DNA from: Streptomyces sp. NBC_00286
GTDB taxonomy: Bacteria; Actinomycetota; Actinomycetes; Streptomycetales; Streptomycetaceae
Direction of reading: 5' to 3'
DNA length: 64,000 nucleotides
Assembly (NCBI RefSeq): GCF_036173125.1
Contig: NZ_CP108054.1
Location: 2,604,001 to 2,668,000, forward strand
Of this stretch, positions 29,432 through 37,289 are shown one piece after another. Numbering within the stretch: the first letter of the stretch is position 1; each line of letters starts with the position of its first letter. Under the pieces are notes generated by a model. That model made no database searches, was not told the origin of the DNA, and saw only the letters and a list, made by a program, of their open reading frames with translations. Both the position numbers and the translations under genes were made by a program.

Positions 29432-30208
29432 ATGACCGAAGTATCGGTGACCAAGGACGCCGTACCCACGGCCGACGATCTGGTCGTGCTGAAGAACGTC
29501 AACAAGCACTTCGGCGCGTTGCACGTGCTCCAGGACATCGACCTGACCATCGCCCGTGGCGAGGTCGTCGTGGTCATCGGACCCTCCGGGTCCGGAAAGT
29601 CCACCCTGTGCCGCGCCATCAACCGCCTGGAGACCATCGAGTCGGGAACCATCTCGATCGACGGAAAGCCGCTGCCCGAGGAGGGCAGGGAACTCGCCCG
29701 GCTGCGCGCCGACGTCGGCATGGTCTTCCAGTCGTTCAACCTGTTCGCACACAAGACCGTGCTCGAGAACGTGACGCTGGGCCAGCTCAAGGTCCGCAAG
29801 GCGGACAAGAAGGCTGCGGAGGAGAAGGCACGGGCACTGCTCGACCGGGTCGGTGTCACCGCCCAGGCGGACAAGTACCCCGCACAGCTCTCGGGCGGTC
29901 AGCAGCAGCGTGTAGCGATCGCTCGGGCGCTGGCGATGGACCCCAAGGTCATGCTCTTCGACGAGCCGACCTCGGCTCTCGACCCGGAGATGATCAACGA
30001 GGTCCTGGAGGTCATGCAGCAGCTCGCACGCGACGGCATGACCATGATCGTCGTCACGCACGAGATGGGCTTCGCTCGTTCGGCTGCCAACCGTGTCGTC
30101 TTCATGGCGGACGGCCGAATCGTCGAGGAGGCTGTGCCGGACCAGTTCTTCAGCAACCCGCGCAGTGACCGCGCCAAGGACTTCCTGTCGAAGATCCTGC
30201 ACCACTGA
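29432..30208 (+). CDS. gluA: Glutamate ABC transporter ATP-binding protein GluA
   Basis: A 258-residue polar-amino-acid ABC ATPase. Walker [11 protein letters not shown]-loop [17 protein letters not shown], signature [16 protein letters not shown], Walker [15 protein letters not shown] and the H-loop VVTHEMGF are all present. Six to ten bases before the ATG, AAGAGG may serve as ribosome-binding site. First gene of gluABCD; it energises uptake through GluC and GluD with binding protein GluB. Glutamate specificity is inferred from operon type and from the adjacent GluRK pair. Confidence 0.92.
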   Translation: MTEVSVTKDAVPTADDLVVLKNVNKHFGALHVLQDIDLTIARGEVVVVIGPSGSGKSTLCRAINRLETIESGTISIDGKPLPEEGRELARLRADVGMVFQSFNLFAHKTVLENVTLGQLKVRKADKKAAEEKARALLDRVGVTAQADKYPAQLSGGQQQRVAIARALAMDPKVMLFDEPTSALDPEMINEVLEVMQQLARDGMTMIVVTHEMGFARSAANRVVFMADGRIVEEAVPDQFFSNPRSDRAKDFLSKILHH

Positions 30209-30264
30209 CGACCTGCGCCACCAGCAACAACGGCATTCTCTTTACCACTCAAAGGATGTTCACC

Positions 30265-31113
30265 ATGAAGCTTCGCAAGGTCACCGCCGCGGCGGCCACT
30301 GCGCTCGTCCTCTCCCTTACCGCGACGGCCTGTGGTGGAGACGGCGATAGTGACAGTGCTGACACCGGGTCTGGGTCCGGGGGCGGCGACAAGATCACGA
30401 TCGGTGTCAAGATCGACCAGCCGGGCATCGGCCAGAAGACCGCGGACGGCACGTACGAGGGCTTCGACATCGACGTGGCGACATACGTCGCCAAGGAACT
30501 CGGCTACGAGGCCGGCGATATCGAGTGGAAGGAAGCGAAGAGCGCCGACCGGGAAACCATGCTCGATCGCGGTGACGTCGACTTCATCGCCGCCTCGTAC
30601 TCGATCACCGACGAGCGCGACCAGAAGGTGGACTTTGCCGGTCCCTACCTGCTCGCGCACCAGGACCTGCTCATCCGGGCCGATGACAACATCACCAAGG
30701 GCGAGGACCTGAACGGCAAGAAGCTCTGCTCCGTCACAGGGTCCACCTCGGCGCAGAACGTCAAGGATGAGATCGCTCCCCAGGCTCAGCTGCAAGAGTA
30801 CGGCGGCTACTCGGAGTGCCTGACCGGCCTGGAGAACAAGGTCGTCGATGCACTGACCACCGACGACTCGATCCTCGCCGGTTACGCCGCACAGGAGCAG
30901 TTCAAGGGCAAGTTCAAGCTGGCCGGCCTGAAGCTGAGCAACGAGAACTACGGCATCGGCGTCAAGGAGGGCAGCGACCTCAAGGCCAAGATCAACACGG
31001 CGCTGGAGAAGATGGTCGAGGACGGCTCCTGGGAGGAGTCCGTCAAGAAGAACTTCGGCCCGGCCAACTACAAGTACGAGCCGGCCCCCAAGATCGGCCA
31101 GATCGTCGAGTGA
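30265..31113 (+). CDS. gluB: Glutamate-binding lipoprotein GluB
   Basis: A 282-residue family 3 solute-binding protein anchored by a lipid: basic start, hydrophobic stretch and lipobox LTATAC with Cys23. The mature part has GVKIDQPGIG, GTYEGFDIDVATYVAKELGY and FIAASYSITDERDQKVDFAGPY, typical of glutamate/glutamine binders. The ATG at 30265 is chosen over the one at 30256 because AAAGGA lies eight bases before it. The gene is followed by a stable stem-loop before gluC, which may give higher binding-protein expression than permease expression. Confidence 0.92.
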   Translation: MKLRKVTAAAATALVLSLTATACGGDGDSDSADTGSGSGGGDKITIGVKIDQPGIGQKTADGTYEGFDIDVATYVAKELGYEAGDIEWKEAKSADRETMLDRGDVDFIAASYSITDERDQKVDFAGPYLLAHQDLLIRADDNITKGEDLNGKKLCSVTGSTSAQNVKDEIAPQAQLQEYGGYSECLTGLENKVVDALTTDDSILAGYAAQEQFKGKFKLAGLKLSNENYGIGVKEGSDLKAKINTALEKMVEDGSWEESVKKNFGPANYKYEPAPKIGQIVE

Positions 31114-31144
31114 CTCCGCTGACGCAATGTCAGCAAGCAGCATA

Positions 31145-31175
31145 GGCGCGCCGCCGCCCACCGCAGCGGCGCGCC
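31145..31175 (+). terminator. Intra-operon stem-loop between gluB and gluC
   Basis: GGCGCGCCGC and GCGGCGCGCC form a perfect 10-bp GC-only stem with an 11-base loop in the 95-base gluB-gluC gap. Such structures commonly stabilise the upstream transcript or cause partial termination, giving excess binding protein. Confidence 0.65.
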
Positions 31176-31208
31176 GTCTCGTCCAGACACGCGGAAGCGC
31201 GGGAAATC

Positions 31209-31874
31209 GTGTTCGACTTTCTTGAAGGCTACGACCTGCTGGGGGCGTTCTGGGTAACGGTGCAACTCACCGTCTACTCCGCCATTGGCTCACTGATCTG
31301 GGGAACACTGCTGGCCGCCATGCGGGTCAGCCCCGTGCCTCTCATGCGTGGCTTCGGCACGGCGTACGTGAACGTTGTGCGGAACATCCCCCTTACTGTC
31401 ATCATCATCTTCACCTCGCTGGGCCTGTACCAGACGCTGAGCATCACACTCGGCGCGGAGGACATCACGACGATCAACTTCCGGCTCGCGGTGCTCGGGC
31501 TGATCGCCTACACCTCCGCCTTCGTCTGCGAGGCGGTGCGCTCCGGTATCAACACTGTGCCCGTCGGCCAGGCCGAGGCAGCTCGTGCCATCGGGCTTAG
31601 TTTCACCCAGGTCCTCGGGCTCATCGTGCTGCCGCAGGCCTTCCGTTCGGTGGTCGGGCCGCTGGCCAACGTTCTGATCGCCCTGACCAAGAACACGACT
31701 GTGGCGGCAGCGATCGGGGTGGCGGAGGCGGCCTACCTGATGAAGGAAATGATCGAGAATGAGGCTGAGCTCCTGCTGATCTCCGCCGTCTTCGCGTTCG
31801 GATTCGTCTGCCTCACCCTCCCGACGGGCCTGATCCTCGGCTGGGTGAGCAAGAAGGTGGCGGTGAAGCGATGA
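31209..31874 (+). CDS. gluC: Glutamate ABC transporter permease GluC
   Basis: A 221-residue HisM-type inner-membrane permease. Several hydrophobic segments and the EAA loop (EAARAIGLSFTQVLGLIVLPQAFR) that contacts the ATPase are visible. The start is the GTG at 31209 (MFDFLEGYDLL); the ribosome-binding site is weak. Its last four bases overlap the gluD start (ATGA), so the two permeases are translationally coupled. Confidence 0.92.
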   Translation: MFDFLEGYDLLGAFWVTVQLTVYSAIGSLIWGTLLAAMRVSPVPLMRGFGTAYVNVVRNIPLTVIIIFTSLGLYQTLSITLGAEDITTINFRLAVLGLIAYTSAFVCEAVRSGINTVPVGQAEAARAIGLSFTQVLGLIVLPQAFRSVVGPLANVLIALTKNTTVAAAIGVAEAAYLMKEMIENEAELLLISAVFAFGFVCLTLPTGLILGWVSKKVAVKR

Positions 31875-32785
31875 CCTCCATTCTCTATGACGCCCCTGGC
31901 CCCCGCGCCAAGCGCCGGAATGTCCTGCTCACCGTGGTCTCTTTGGCCGCTTTCGCGGCCGTACTGTGGTGGGTCTATCTGACGCTGGATGAGCGGAACC
32001 AACTCGACTGGGACAAGTGGAGCCCGTTCTTCACCGACTCCCGTGCCTGGACGACGTACATTCTGCCGGGACTCGAGAACACACTTATCGCCGCGTCCCT
32101 CGCCATGGTCATCGCGCTTCCGCTCGGTGCACTCTTCGGCATCTCCCGGCTCTCGGACCACTTGTGGGTCCGTTTGCCCTCCGGCGTCGTCGTGGAGTTC
32201 TTCCGCGCCATTCCGGTTCTGATCCTCATGCTGTTCGCCAACGAGCTCTACACACAGTTCGAAGGCATCAGCTCGGACAACCGGCCTCTTTATGCCGTGG
32301 TCACGGGCCTCGTCCTCTACAACGCCTCGGTGCTCGCCGAGGTCGTACGGGCGGGAATCCTGTCCCTCCCGAAGGGGCAGGGGGAAGCGGCCTTGGCCAT
32401 CGGAATGCGCAAGGGCCAGGTCATGCGGAGCGTACTTCTGCCGCAGTCGGTCACCGCGATGCTTCCAGCCATCGTCAGTCAGCTCGTGGTCATCGTGAAG
32501 GACACCGCTCTGGGCGGCGCGCTGCTCAACTTCTCCGAACTGCTCGCGTCCGTCCGCCCGATGAGCTCCTTCTACGGGGCGAACACCATCGCATCCTTCA
32601 CCATCGTCGCGCTGATCTTCGTTGCTCTGAACTTCGCGCTCACCACTTTCGCAAGCTGGCTGGAGCGCAGGCTTCGCCGCAGCAAGAAGAGCACGGGTGC
32701 GGTCCTCGGGGCCGACAACGTGGACGACATCAACGCCGGCGAGGTGGGGGGCACGACGGCGACCGGTGCTGGCGGCGGCATCTGA
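31871..32785 (+). CDS. gluD: Glutamate ABC transporter permease GluD
   Basis: A 304-residue permease with an N-terminal TM, long periplasmic segment and core permease domain. The EAA-type loop reads EAALAIGMRKGQVMRSVLLPQSV. The C-terminal ~45 residues are a cytoplasmic basic then Gly/Thr-rich tail. Its ATG overlaps the gluC stop. Last gene of gluABCD, followed by a strong terminator. Confidence 0.92.
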   Translation: MTSILYDAPGPRAKRRNVLLTVVSLAAFAAVLWWVYLTLDERNQLDWDKWSPFFTDSRAWTTYILPGLENTLIAASLAMVIALPLGALFGISRLSDHLWVRLPSGVVVEFFRAIPVLILMLFANELYTQFEGISSDNRPLYAVVTGLVLYNASVLAEVVRAGILSLPKGQGEAALAIGMRKGQVMRSVLLPQSVTAMLPAIVSQLVVIVKDTALGGALLNFSELLASVRPMSSFYGANTIASFTIVALIFVALNFALTTFASWLERRLRRSKKSTGAVLGADNVDDINAGEVGGTTATGAGGGI

Positions 32786-32810
32786 TGGGGAGTCAAACGG
32801 CGTGACCCGT

Positions 32811-32844
32811 ACGGAGGCAGTGGCATGATCGCCACTGCCTCCGT
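32811..32844 (+). terminator. Terminator of gluABCD
   Basis: ACGGAGGCAGTGGC and its exact complement form a 14-bp stem with a 6-base loop, 26 bases past the gluD stop. Confidence 0.85.
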
Positions 32845-32960
32845 CACTTGACGCAAGCACCACCAATAGGTTGCATACGTTCTGTGATCGTGCACCCTGC
32901 TCCAGCTGCAAGTCCCGACAGGACACTCAGGACACCACTCCGGGCAGGGGGAGCCACGCC

Positions 32961-34559
32961 GTGGACCCGGTGATCATCGTCGGAGCGGGGCCTGTCGGAC
33001 TCACGCTCGCCCTGGCGCTGGCGCGGCAGGAGGTCCCGTCGGTCGTCCTGGACGAGGGCCCCGGCAAGGACGAACAGCGGTCCGCACGAACCGTCGTACT
33101 GCGCGAGGACACCGCCGCGCTCATGGTGCGGCTCGCGGGATTCCCGGTCTCCGAGGCCGGTTTCCGCTGGGCCGGATGGCGGTCGATGCGGCGCAAGCAG
33201 GTGATGCAGCAGATCACGTTCGGCGATGACGAGCCCGCGCCGCTGCACATCGCCCAGCACGTGCTGACGGCCGCCCTGCGGGACGCGATCGCGGGCGAGC
33301 GCCTGATCAAGGTTGCCGTGGAGAACCGCCTCGACTCGATAGAGCAGGAGAAGGCGGGAGTAACGGCGCACACGCGCGGCCCCAAGGGCACGTGGTGGCG
33401 CGGCAGTTACCTGATCGGCTGCGACGGTCCGCGCTCGACCGTGCGCAAGCTCCAGGACGTCCGCTTCGCGGGACGTACAGCCGTGGAGCGGCACGCCGTC
33501 GCGGCGCTGCGTACGGAACTTCCGTGGCCGGGTGAGGCGTTGTTGCATCGGATGCCGCCATGGCGGATGTCCGGGCATTCGGCCGGGGAGGTCACCGGGC
33601 GTCCTCTCGCCGACGGCGTGTGGCGGCTGGACTGGCTGCTGCCGCCAGGGAAGGACCTGGTCACCCCCGACCTGCTGGTGGCACACGTCCGCGAGACCCT
33701 CGCAGGCTGGAGCGGGGGCTCCACACCTCCGTACGAACTGCTCGACACCGGAGTCCACACCGTCCACCACCGCCTGGCCCGCCGGTGGCGCGTCGGCCGG
33801 GTCTTCCTCGCCGGAGACGCCGCGCATCTGCTGGGCGCACTCGGCGCCCAGGGGCTCGACGAGGGCCTGCGGGACGCCGACAACCTCGCATGGAAGCTGG
33901 CCCTCGCCTGGCACCACGGTCCGCACGAGGCGCTGCTGGACAGCTACCAGGTGGAACGGCGCGCAATCGTCGCCGCCCGGCTGCGCGCGGCCGACCAGTC
34001 GCTGCCGCTGCTGCGCGCCGGCGGAGGCCTGCGCTCCGTCGTGCCCGGCTCGGCGCGCGGCCACGATGCGCTGCTCACGGACGGTCACCTTGGGCGCGGC
34101 CCGCTGGGCACGCCGGGGGCGTACACCGATTCGCCGCTCACGCCTCGACGCGCCGAGTCGGCGGCCGAGGTCGCCACGGAGGTTGGTGCTCCGGTCGTCG
34201 ATGTACGGGTGACGGCGGAGGACGGTTCGTTTGTGCAACTGCGGGATCGGCTGGGCCGTGGCGCGCTCCTCGTGCTGCTGATCGCGCCCGGTACGGGTGT
34301 GTGGGAACGCAAGCACTGGATGACGGCCGGGATCATGCCGCGGCTCGCAGCTGCCGTGACCGCACTGCCTCACCCCGCCGAACTGCTCGTCGCCGAGGCC
34401 TATCCGGGCGCCGCCGCGCACACCGTGCTGCTGATCCGCCCCGACGGACACCTGGTCACAGCGCTTAGCGGCGTGCGCCCGGCCGATCTGTACCAGGCCG
34501 CCGAGGCGACGCTGGGCAGATCACTGTCCACGACCGAGGCCACGGCGGGAACGAGCTGA
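32961..34559 (+). CDS. FAD-dependent aromatic-type monooxygenase
   Basis: A 532-residue flavoprotein of the PheA/TetX class. The Rossmann dinucleotide motif VIIVGAGPVGLTLALAL is at the N-terminus, the DG motif is YLIGCDGPRSTVRK, and the FAD ribityl motif is VFLAGDAAHLLGALGAQGLDEG. A thioredoxin-like C-terminal domain (about 430-520) is typical of these hydroxylases. The GTG at 32961 follows GGGGGAG by eight bases. Substrate is unknown: no polyketide or aromatic pathway is adjacent. Its downstream neighbour, 256 bases away, has its own promoter. Confidence 0.87.
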   Translation: MDPVIIVGAGPVGLTLALALARQEVPSVVLDEGPGKDEQRSARTVVLREDTAALMVRLAGFPVSEAGFRWAGWRSMRRKQVMQQITFGDDEPAPLHIAQHVLTAALRDAIAGERLIKVAVENRLDSIEQEKAGVTAHTRGPKGTWWRGSYLIGCDGPRSTVRKLQDVRFAGRTAVERHAVAALRTELPWPGEALLHRMPPWRMSGHSAGEVTGRPLADGVWRLDWLLPPGKDLVTPDLLVAHVRETLAGWSGGSTPPYELLDTGVHTVHHRLARRWRVGRVFLAGDAAHLLGALGAQGLDEGLRDADNLAWKLALAWHHGPHEALLDSYQVERRAIVAARLRAADQSLPLLRAGGGLRSVVPGSARGHDALLTDGHLGRGPLGTPGAYTDSPLTPRRAESAAEVATEVGAPVVDVRVTAEDGSFVQLRDRLGRGALLVLLIAPGTGVWERKHWMTAGIMPRLAAAVTALPHPAELLVAEAYPGAAAHTVLLIRPDGHLVTALSGVRPADLYQAAEATLGRSLSTTEATAGTS

Positions 34560-34613
34560 GCCACCCTGTCCGCACGGTGCCACCGGACCGCCTGTACATA
34601 CGGCGACCCCGAG

Positions 34614-34642
34614 TTGACCGGCCCGCACCGCCATGGTGTACT
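34614..34642 (+). promoter_or_regulatory. Promoter of the cysteine leader peptide / dioxygenase transcript
   Basis: TTGACC (34614-34619), a 17-bp spacer and TGTACT (34637-34642) fit a housekeeping sigma factor promoter. Transcription would start near 34649, about 40 bases before the leader peptide ATG. Confidence 0.6.
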
Positions 34643-34688
34643 CCGGATCGTGACCGACACCTGTGTGCACCTGTGGCGGAGGGTCCAT

Positions 34689-34736
34689 ATGGACCTCGTC
34701 CGCTATGCGGGCTGCGTGTGTCACTCGTCCTGCTGA
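34689..34736 (+). CDS. Cysteine-rich leader peptide (15 aa), putative attenuator
   Basis: An ATG preceded by a strong GGAGGG six bases upstream opens a 15-codon frame, MDLVRYAGCVCHSSC, then TGA. Three of the last seven residues are cysteine. The frame lies between a good promoter (34614-34642) and the cysteine dioxygenase start at 34816, with 79 bases between its stop and that start. Those bases contain a GTTCG/CGAAC stem (34772-34776/34792-34796). Short cysteine-rich upstream frames are known to act as cysteine-responsive attenuators of sulfur genes in actinobacteria, which is the inferred role. Too short for standard gene calls. Confidence 0.65.
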   Translation: MDLVRYAGCVCHSSC

Positions 34737-34815
34737 ATTCGCATCTCTCTCACCCGCGCGCGCCACCCACTGTTCGGCCCGCGCCCCCGCGCGAACACTC
34801 ATCAGGACGGTACCC

Positions 34816-35361
34816 GTGTCTGTGTCACCCTCTGTCTCCGCTCCCGCTGACACCACGCCCACACGCTCCACCCCCACCCAGGCCGACTTGCTCGACTTCG
34901 TCCGGCGTACGGCCGCCGACACAGAGCTGATCGCCTCACTCCCGCTCGACATCGAGGGCCGTACCTGGGTACGTCTGGAAGGCCCCGGTGGCAGCGAGGC
35001 CTGGCTCATCGGATGGCCACCCGGCACCGGCACCGGCTGGCACGACCACGCCGAGTCGGTCGGGGCCTTCCTCACGGCGTCGGGCGAACTCAAGGAGAAC
35101 TCGCTCACGGCCAGGCTTCCCACCGACGGCTGGAAGACCCTGGAACTCACCGAGGGAATCGACCAGGAACGACGACTGCCGGCCGGCAAGGGACGCGCCT
35201 TCGGCCGTAACCACGTGCACGAGGTACTCAACGAGTCCCCCGAAGAGCACGCGATCTCCGTCCACGCGTACTACCCGCCGCTGCCCCGGATCCGCCGCTA
35301 CAGCCGTACCGGCCAGATCATGCGTCTTGAGCAGGTCGAACGCCCGGAGGACTGGCAGTGA
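34816..35361 (+). CDS. Cysteine dioxygenase type I
   Basis: A 181-residue cupin that oxidises cysteine to cysteine sulfinate using non-haem iron. The iron ligands are seen as H76 and H78 in GTGWHDHAES and a histidine in GRNHVHEVLN (133/135); C-terminal HAYYPPLPRIRRY is family-like. The start is the GTG at 34816 with AGGA eight bases upstream; the longer open frame contains the leader peptide region in another frame and is not coding. Downstream the rhodanese gene would normally follow directly, but an IS110-type element now separates them by about 1.45 kb. Confidence 0.9.
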   Translation: MSVSPSVSAPADTTPTRSTPTQADLLDFVRRTAADTELIASLPLDIEGRTWVRLEGPGGSEAWLIGWPPGTGTGWHDHAESVGAFLTASGELKENSLTARLPTDGWKTLELTEGIDQERRLPAGKGRAFGRNHVHEVLNESPEEHAISVHAYYPPLPRIRRYSRTGQIMRLEQVERPEDWQ

Positions 35362-35378
35362 GTTCCCTGAGTCAACCC

Positions 35379-36608
35379 CTATGCCGCCACGGAGGTGTCG
35401 GCTGTGGTGTTGATCTTTCCGTTGGCTTGGTGGATGGCGGGGTCGTAGCAGGTTCCGTCGCGCCAGCAGGCCCACATCACGCGCAGCCAGGCGCGGGCGA
35501 GGATGCGGGTGGCGTGGGGATGTCGCTTCTTGCGGGCCCGGGCGTCGCGGTAGATCTTCGCGGCCCAGTCGCTGCTGTGCCGGCTGTTGTCGGCGAAGGT
35601 GGTGATGGCCTGGCGGGCTCTCTGGTTGGTCGCGAACCGGAAGGTCACCGAGTGGGACTTCCCGGATGCCCGGGTGACGGGAACGACGCCGACTTCGGCG
35701 ATGAACTGCTCGCTCGTCTGCGCGCGTTCGAGGATCGGGCCGAGTTCGCCGATCACCTGCCCGAGGTTGACCTTGCCGATGCGCGGCATCGAGGCGAACA
35801 GCGGCGCGTAAGGGTGCGTCTTGACCGCCGTGGCGATCGCGGTGTCCAGCTCACGGATGGTCGCGCGGACCGCCTTCACCAGCTGGACCTGGACGCGAAC
35901 CAGCTGAGCGATGATGCTCTCGCCGAGCCGGGACGCGGCCTGCGGAGCGGACCTCAGCCGCTCGATGAGCACGCTGCCGGGCCGTTTTCCGGAGTAGCCG
36001 CGCCGCTTGCACCATGCTTCGAGGCGTCCGGCCGTGAGCTTGGCGGCGGAGGCCGGGGTGGGGTAACGGTCGAGGAAGGCCAGGGCGATGTCGCTGTCCA
36101 GGTCGCAGAAGACCGCCTTTCCGCCTGGCCAGTGCGCATCCAGCAGCGCGACCAGCTGGTTGACGGCGGCGACGCGGGCCTCGATGTGGTCGGCCCGCTG
36201 CCGGGTGAGTGCCTGGAGGTCCAGAGTGGCCTGGTCGGTGGGCTCCAGCCGGGGCAGCAGGTGGCCGTCGGTGCGCAGGTAGTCGGCGAGCTTGTGGCTG
36301 TCACCGGCGTCGGTCTTCGCTTTCGACGCTCCCCAGCGTGGCCGCATCGCGTGGAACGCGTTCGGGTGCACGGGGACCACGGGGTGGCCCGCGGCCAGCA
36401 GCCGGTCCACCACCAGGCCGCGCGAGGTCTCGATGAGCACGGGCAGATCCGCCGGCGTGCCGTGACGGCGCAGCCGGGCCAGAGTCTTGGTGATTCCTTC
36501 CTCGGTGTGTGCCAGTTCCCAACGGTCCACACGGGCAGCGGTGTTGTCCATGACGGTCACGTCATGAGTCTCGGTCGCCCAGTCCCATCCGATGTACACG
36601 AAGTACAC
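35379..36608 (-). CDS. IS110-family DEDD transposase/recombinase
   Basis: A 409-residue recombinase with the N-terminal RuvC-like DEDD domain (Asp9 in IGWDWATETHDVTV, Glu60 in VLIETSRG, Asp100 and Asp103 in KTDAGDS) and the C-terminal transposase_20 domain. The latter has MPRIGKVNLGQVIGELG and the presumed catalytic Ser315 in VPVTRASGKS. The start is the GTG at 36608 (GGAG ten bases upstream); the GTG three codons later is an alternative. All key residues are present and the frame is intact, so it is probably active. The stop lies only a few bases from the element end, placing the long noncoding part upstream, as in the IS110 (not IS1111) group. Confidence 0.9.
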   Translation of the reverse strand: MYFVYIGWDWATETHDVTVMDNTAARVDRWELAHTEEGITKTLARLRRHGTPADLPVLIETSRGLVVDRLLAAGHPVVPVHPNAFHAMRPRWGASKAKTDAGDSHKLADYLRTDGHLLPRLEPTDQATLDLQALTRQRADHIEARVAAVNQLVALLDAHWPGGKAVFCDLDSDIALAFLDRYPTPASAAKLTAGRLEAWCKRRGYSGKRPGSVLIERLRSAPQAASRLGESIIAQLVRVQVQLVKAVRATIRELDTAIATAVKTHPYAPLFASMPRIGKVNLGQVIGELGPILERAQTSEQFIAEVGVVPVTRASGKSHSVTFRFATNQRARQAITTFADNSRHSSDWAAKIYRDARARKKRHPHATRILARAWLRVMWACWRDGTCYDPAIHQANGKINTTADTSVAA

Positions 36609-36807
36609 GAAAGAAGTACTCCTGAGTTGTGCGCGGAGCACCTGCCCGGTGGCGAGGACGTCTGCCGGGAGCTCATTAATCGGCCCTCGACGGGGCGTGT
36701 CCCTGATGCCGATCAGACGGCCTCGGCCCGGCGGGGCTGGCGTCACTCACTGTGGCTATCGCGTAGCGCGCACCCACGGCCATGCACCCACCGGGACCGA
36801 GAGGTCA
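36609..36807 (-). ncRNA. Candidate bridge RNA region of the IS110 element
   Basis: About 200 noncoding bases separate the transposase start from the element end. In IS110-group elements this position encodes the structured bridge RNA that guides target and donor choice. Read on the minus strand, short hairpins such as CTGAT-CGGC-ATCAG (36701-36716 region) are present. I have not resolved a full fold or the guide loops. Confidence 0.4.
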
Positions 36808-36844
36808 CAACCCTATCCAGGGCTGCACAAGAAAGGGTCCTCTA

Positions 36845-37240
36845 ATGAGCGCTGAACGGCCCATGGGAATCGACGAGTTGCTCGAGCGCGTCCGCTCAGA
36901 CCTCGACCGCGTCGAGGCTGCGGACGCCCACGATGCCGCGCAGGCCGGCGAGGCCCTACTGGTCGACATTCGTTACGCTGCTCTGCGCGACCGCGACGGC
37001 CTGATTCCCTGCGCCCTCGTCGTCGAGCGCAACGAACTCGAGTGGCGACTCGACCCCCAGGGCAGCCATCGCGCCCCCAAGGCCACAGGCCACGATCTAC
37101 GAGTCGTGGTCATCTGCAACGAGGGCTACGCGTCGAGCCTCGCTGCCGCGTCACTGCGGCAGTTGGGGCTGCGACGGGCTACGGATCTGGTGGGAGGCTT
37201 CCAGGCGTGGCGGGCGGCTGGGCTTCCGGTGACGTCTTAG
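36845..37240 (+). CDS. Rhodanese-like sulfurtransferase
   Basis: A 131-residue single-domain rhodanese with the conserved LLVDIR near residue 41 and the active-site Cys91 in VVVICNEGYASSLAA. It transfers sulfane sulfur, probably handling sulfur released from cysteine. AAGGG precedes the ATG at 36845. In relatives it follows the cysteine dioxygenase directly; here the IS110 element separates them, so it may have lost its original promoter or now depend on sequence inside the element. It is convergent with recX. Confidence 0.88.
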   Translation: MSAERPMGIDELLERVRSDLDRVEAADAHDAAQAGEALLVDIRYAALRDRDGLIPCALVVERNELEWRLDPQGSHRAPKATGHDLRVVVICNEGYASSLAAASLRQLGLRRATDLVGGFQAWRAAGLPVTS

Positions 37241-37289
37241 ACAGCCTGCCTCCGTGACGCCCTGGAAGTCCCTGCCTCTAGCCCCGCAT

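Larger units (their letters stand above)
35373..36816 (-). mobile_element. IS110-family insertion sequence between dioxygenase and rhodanese genes
   Basis: The element holds one transposase gene (35379-36608) plus about 200 noncoding bases upstream of it. There are no terminal inverted repeats, as is usual for IS110. Ends are placed at similar short direct repeats, CAACCCCTAT at 35373-35382 and CAACCCTAT at 36808-36816, which differ by one C. Exact ends are uncertain by some bases. It lies in an otherwise conserved core gene pair, so it is a recent insertion. Confidence 0.7.

Noticed and set aside
34521..35231. Minus-strand 236-codon frame across the dioxygenase upstream region
   Set aside because: No motif, opposite strand to cysteine dioxygenase, and it contradicts the promoter/leader arrangement.
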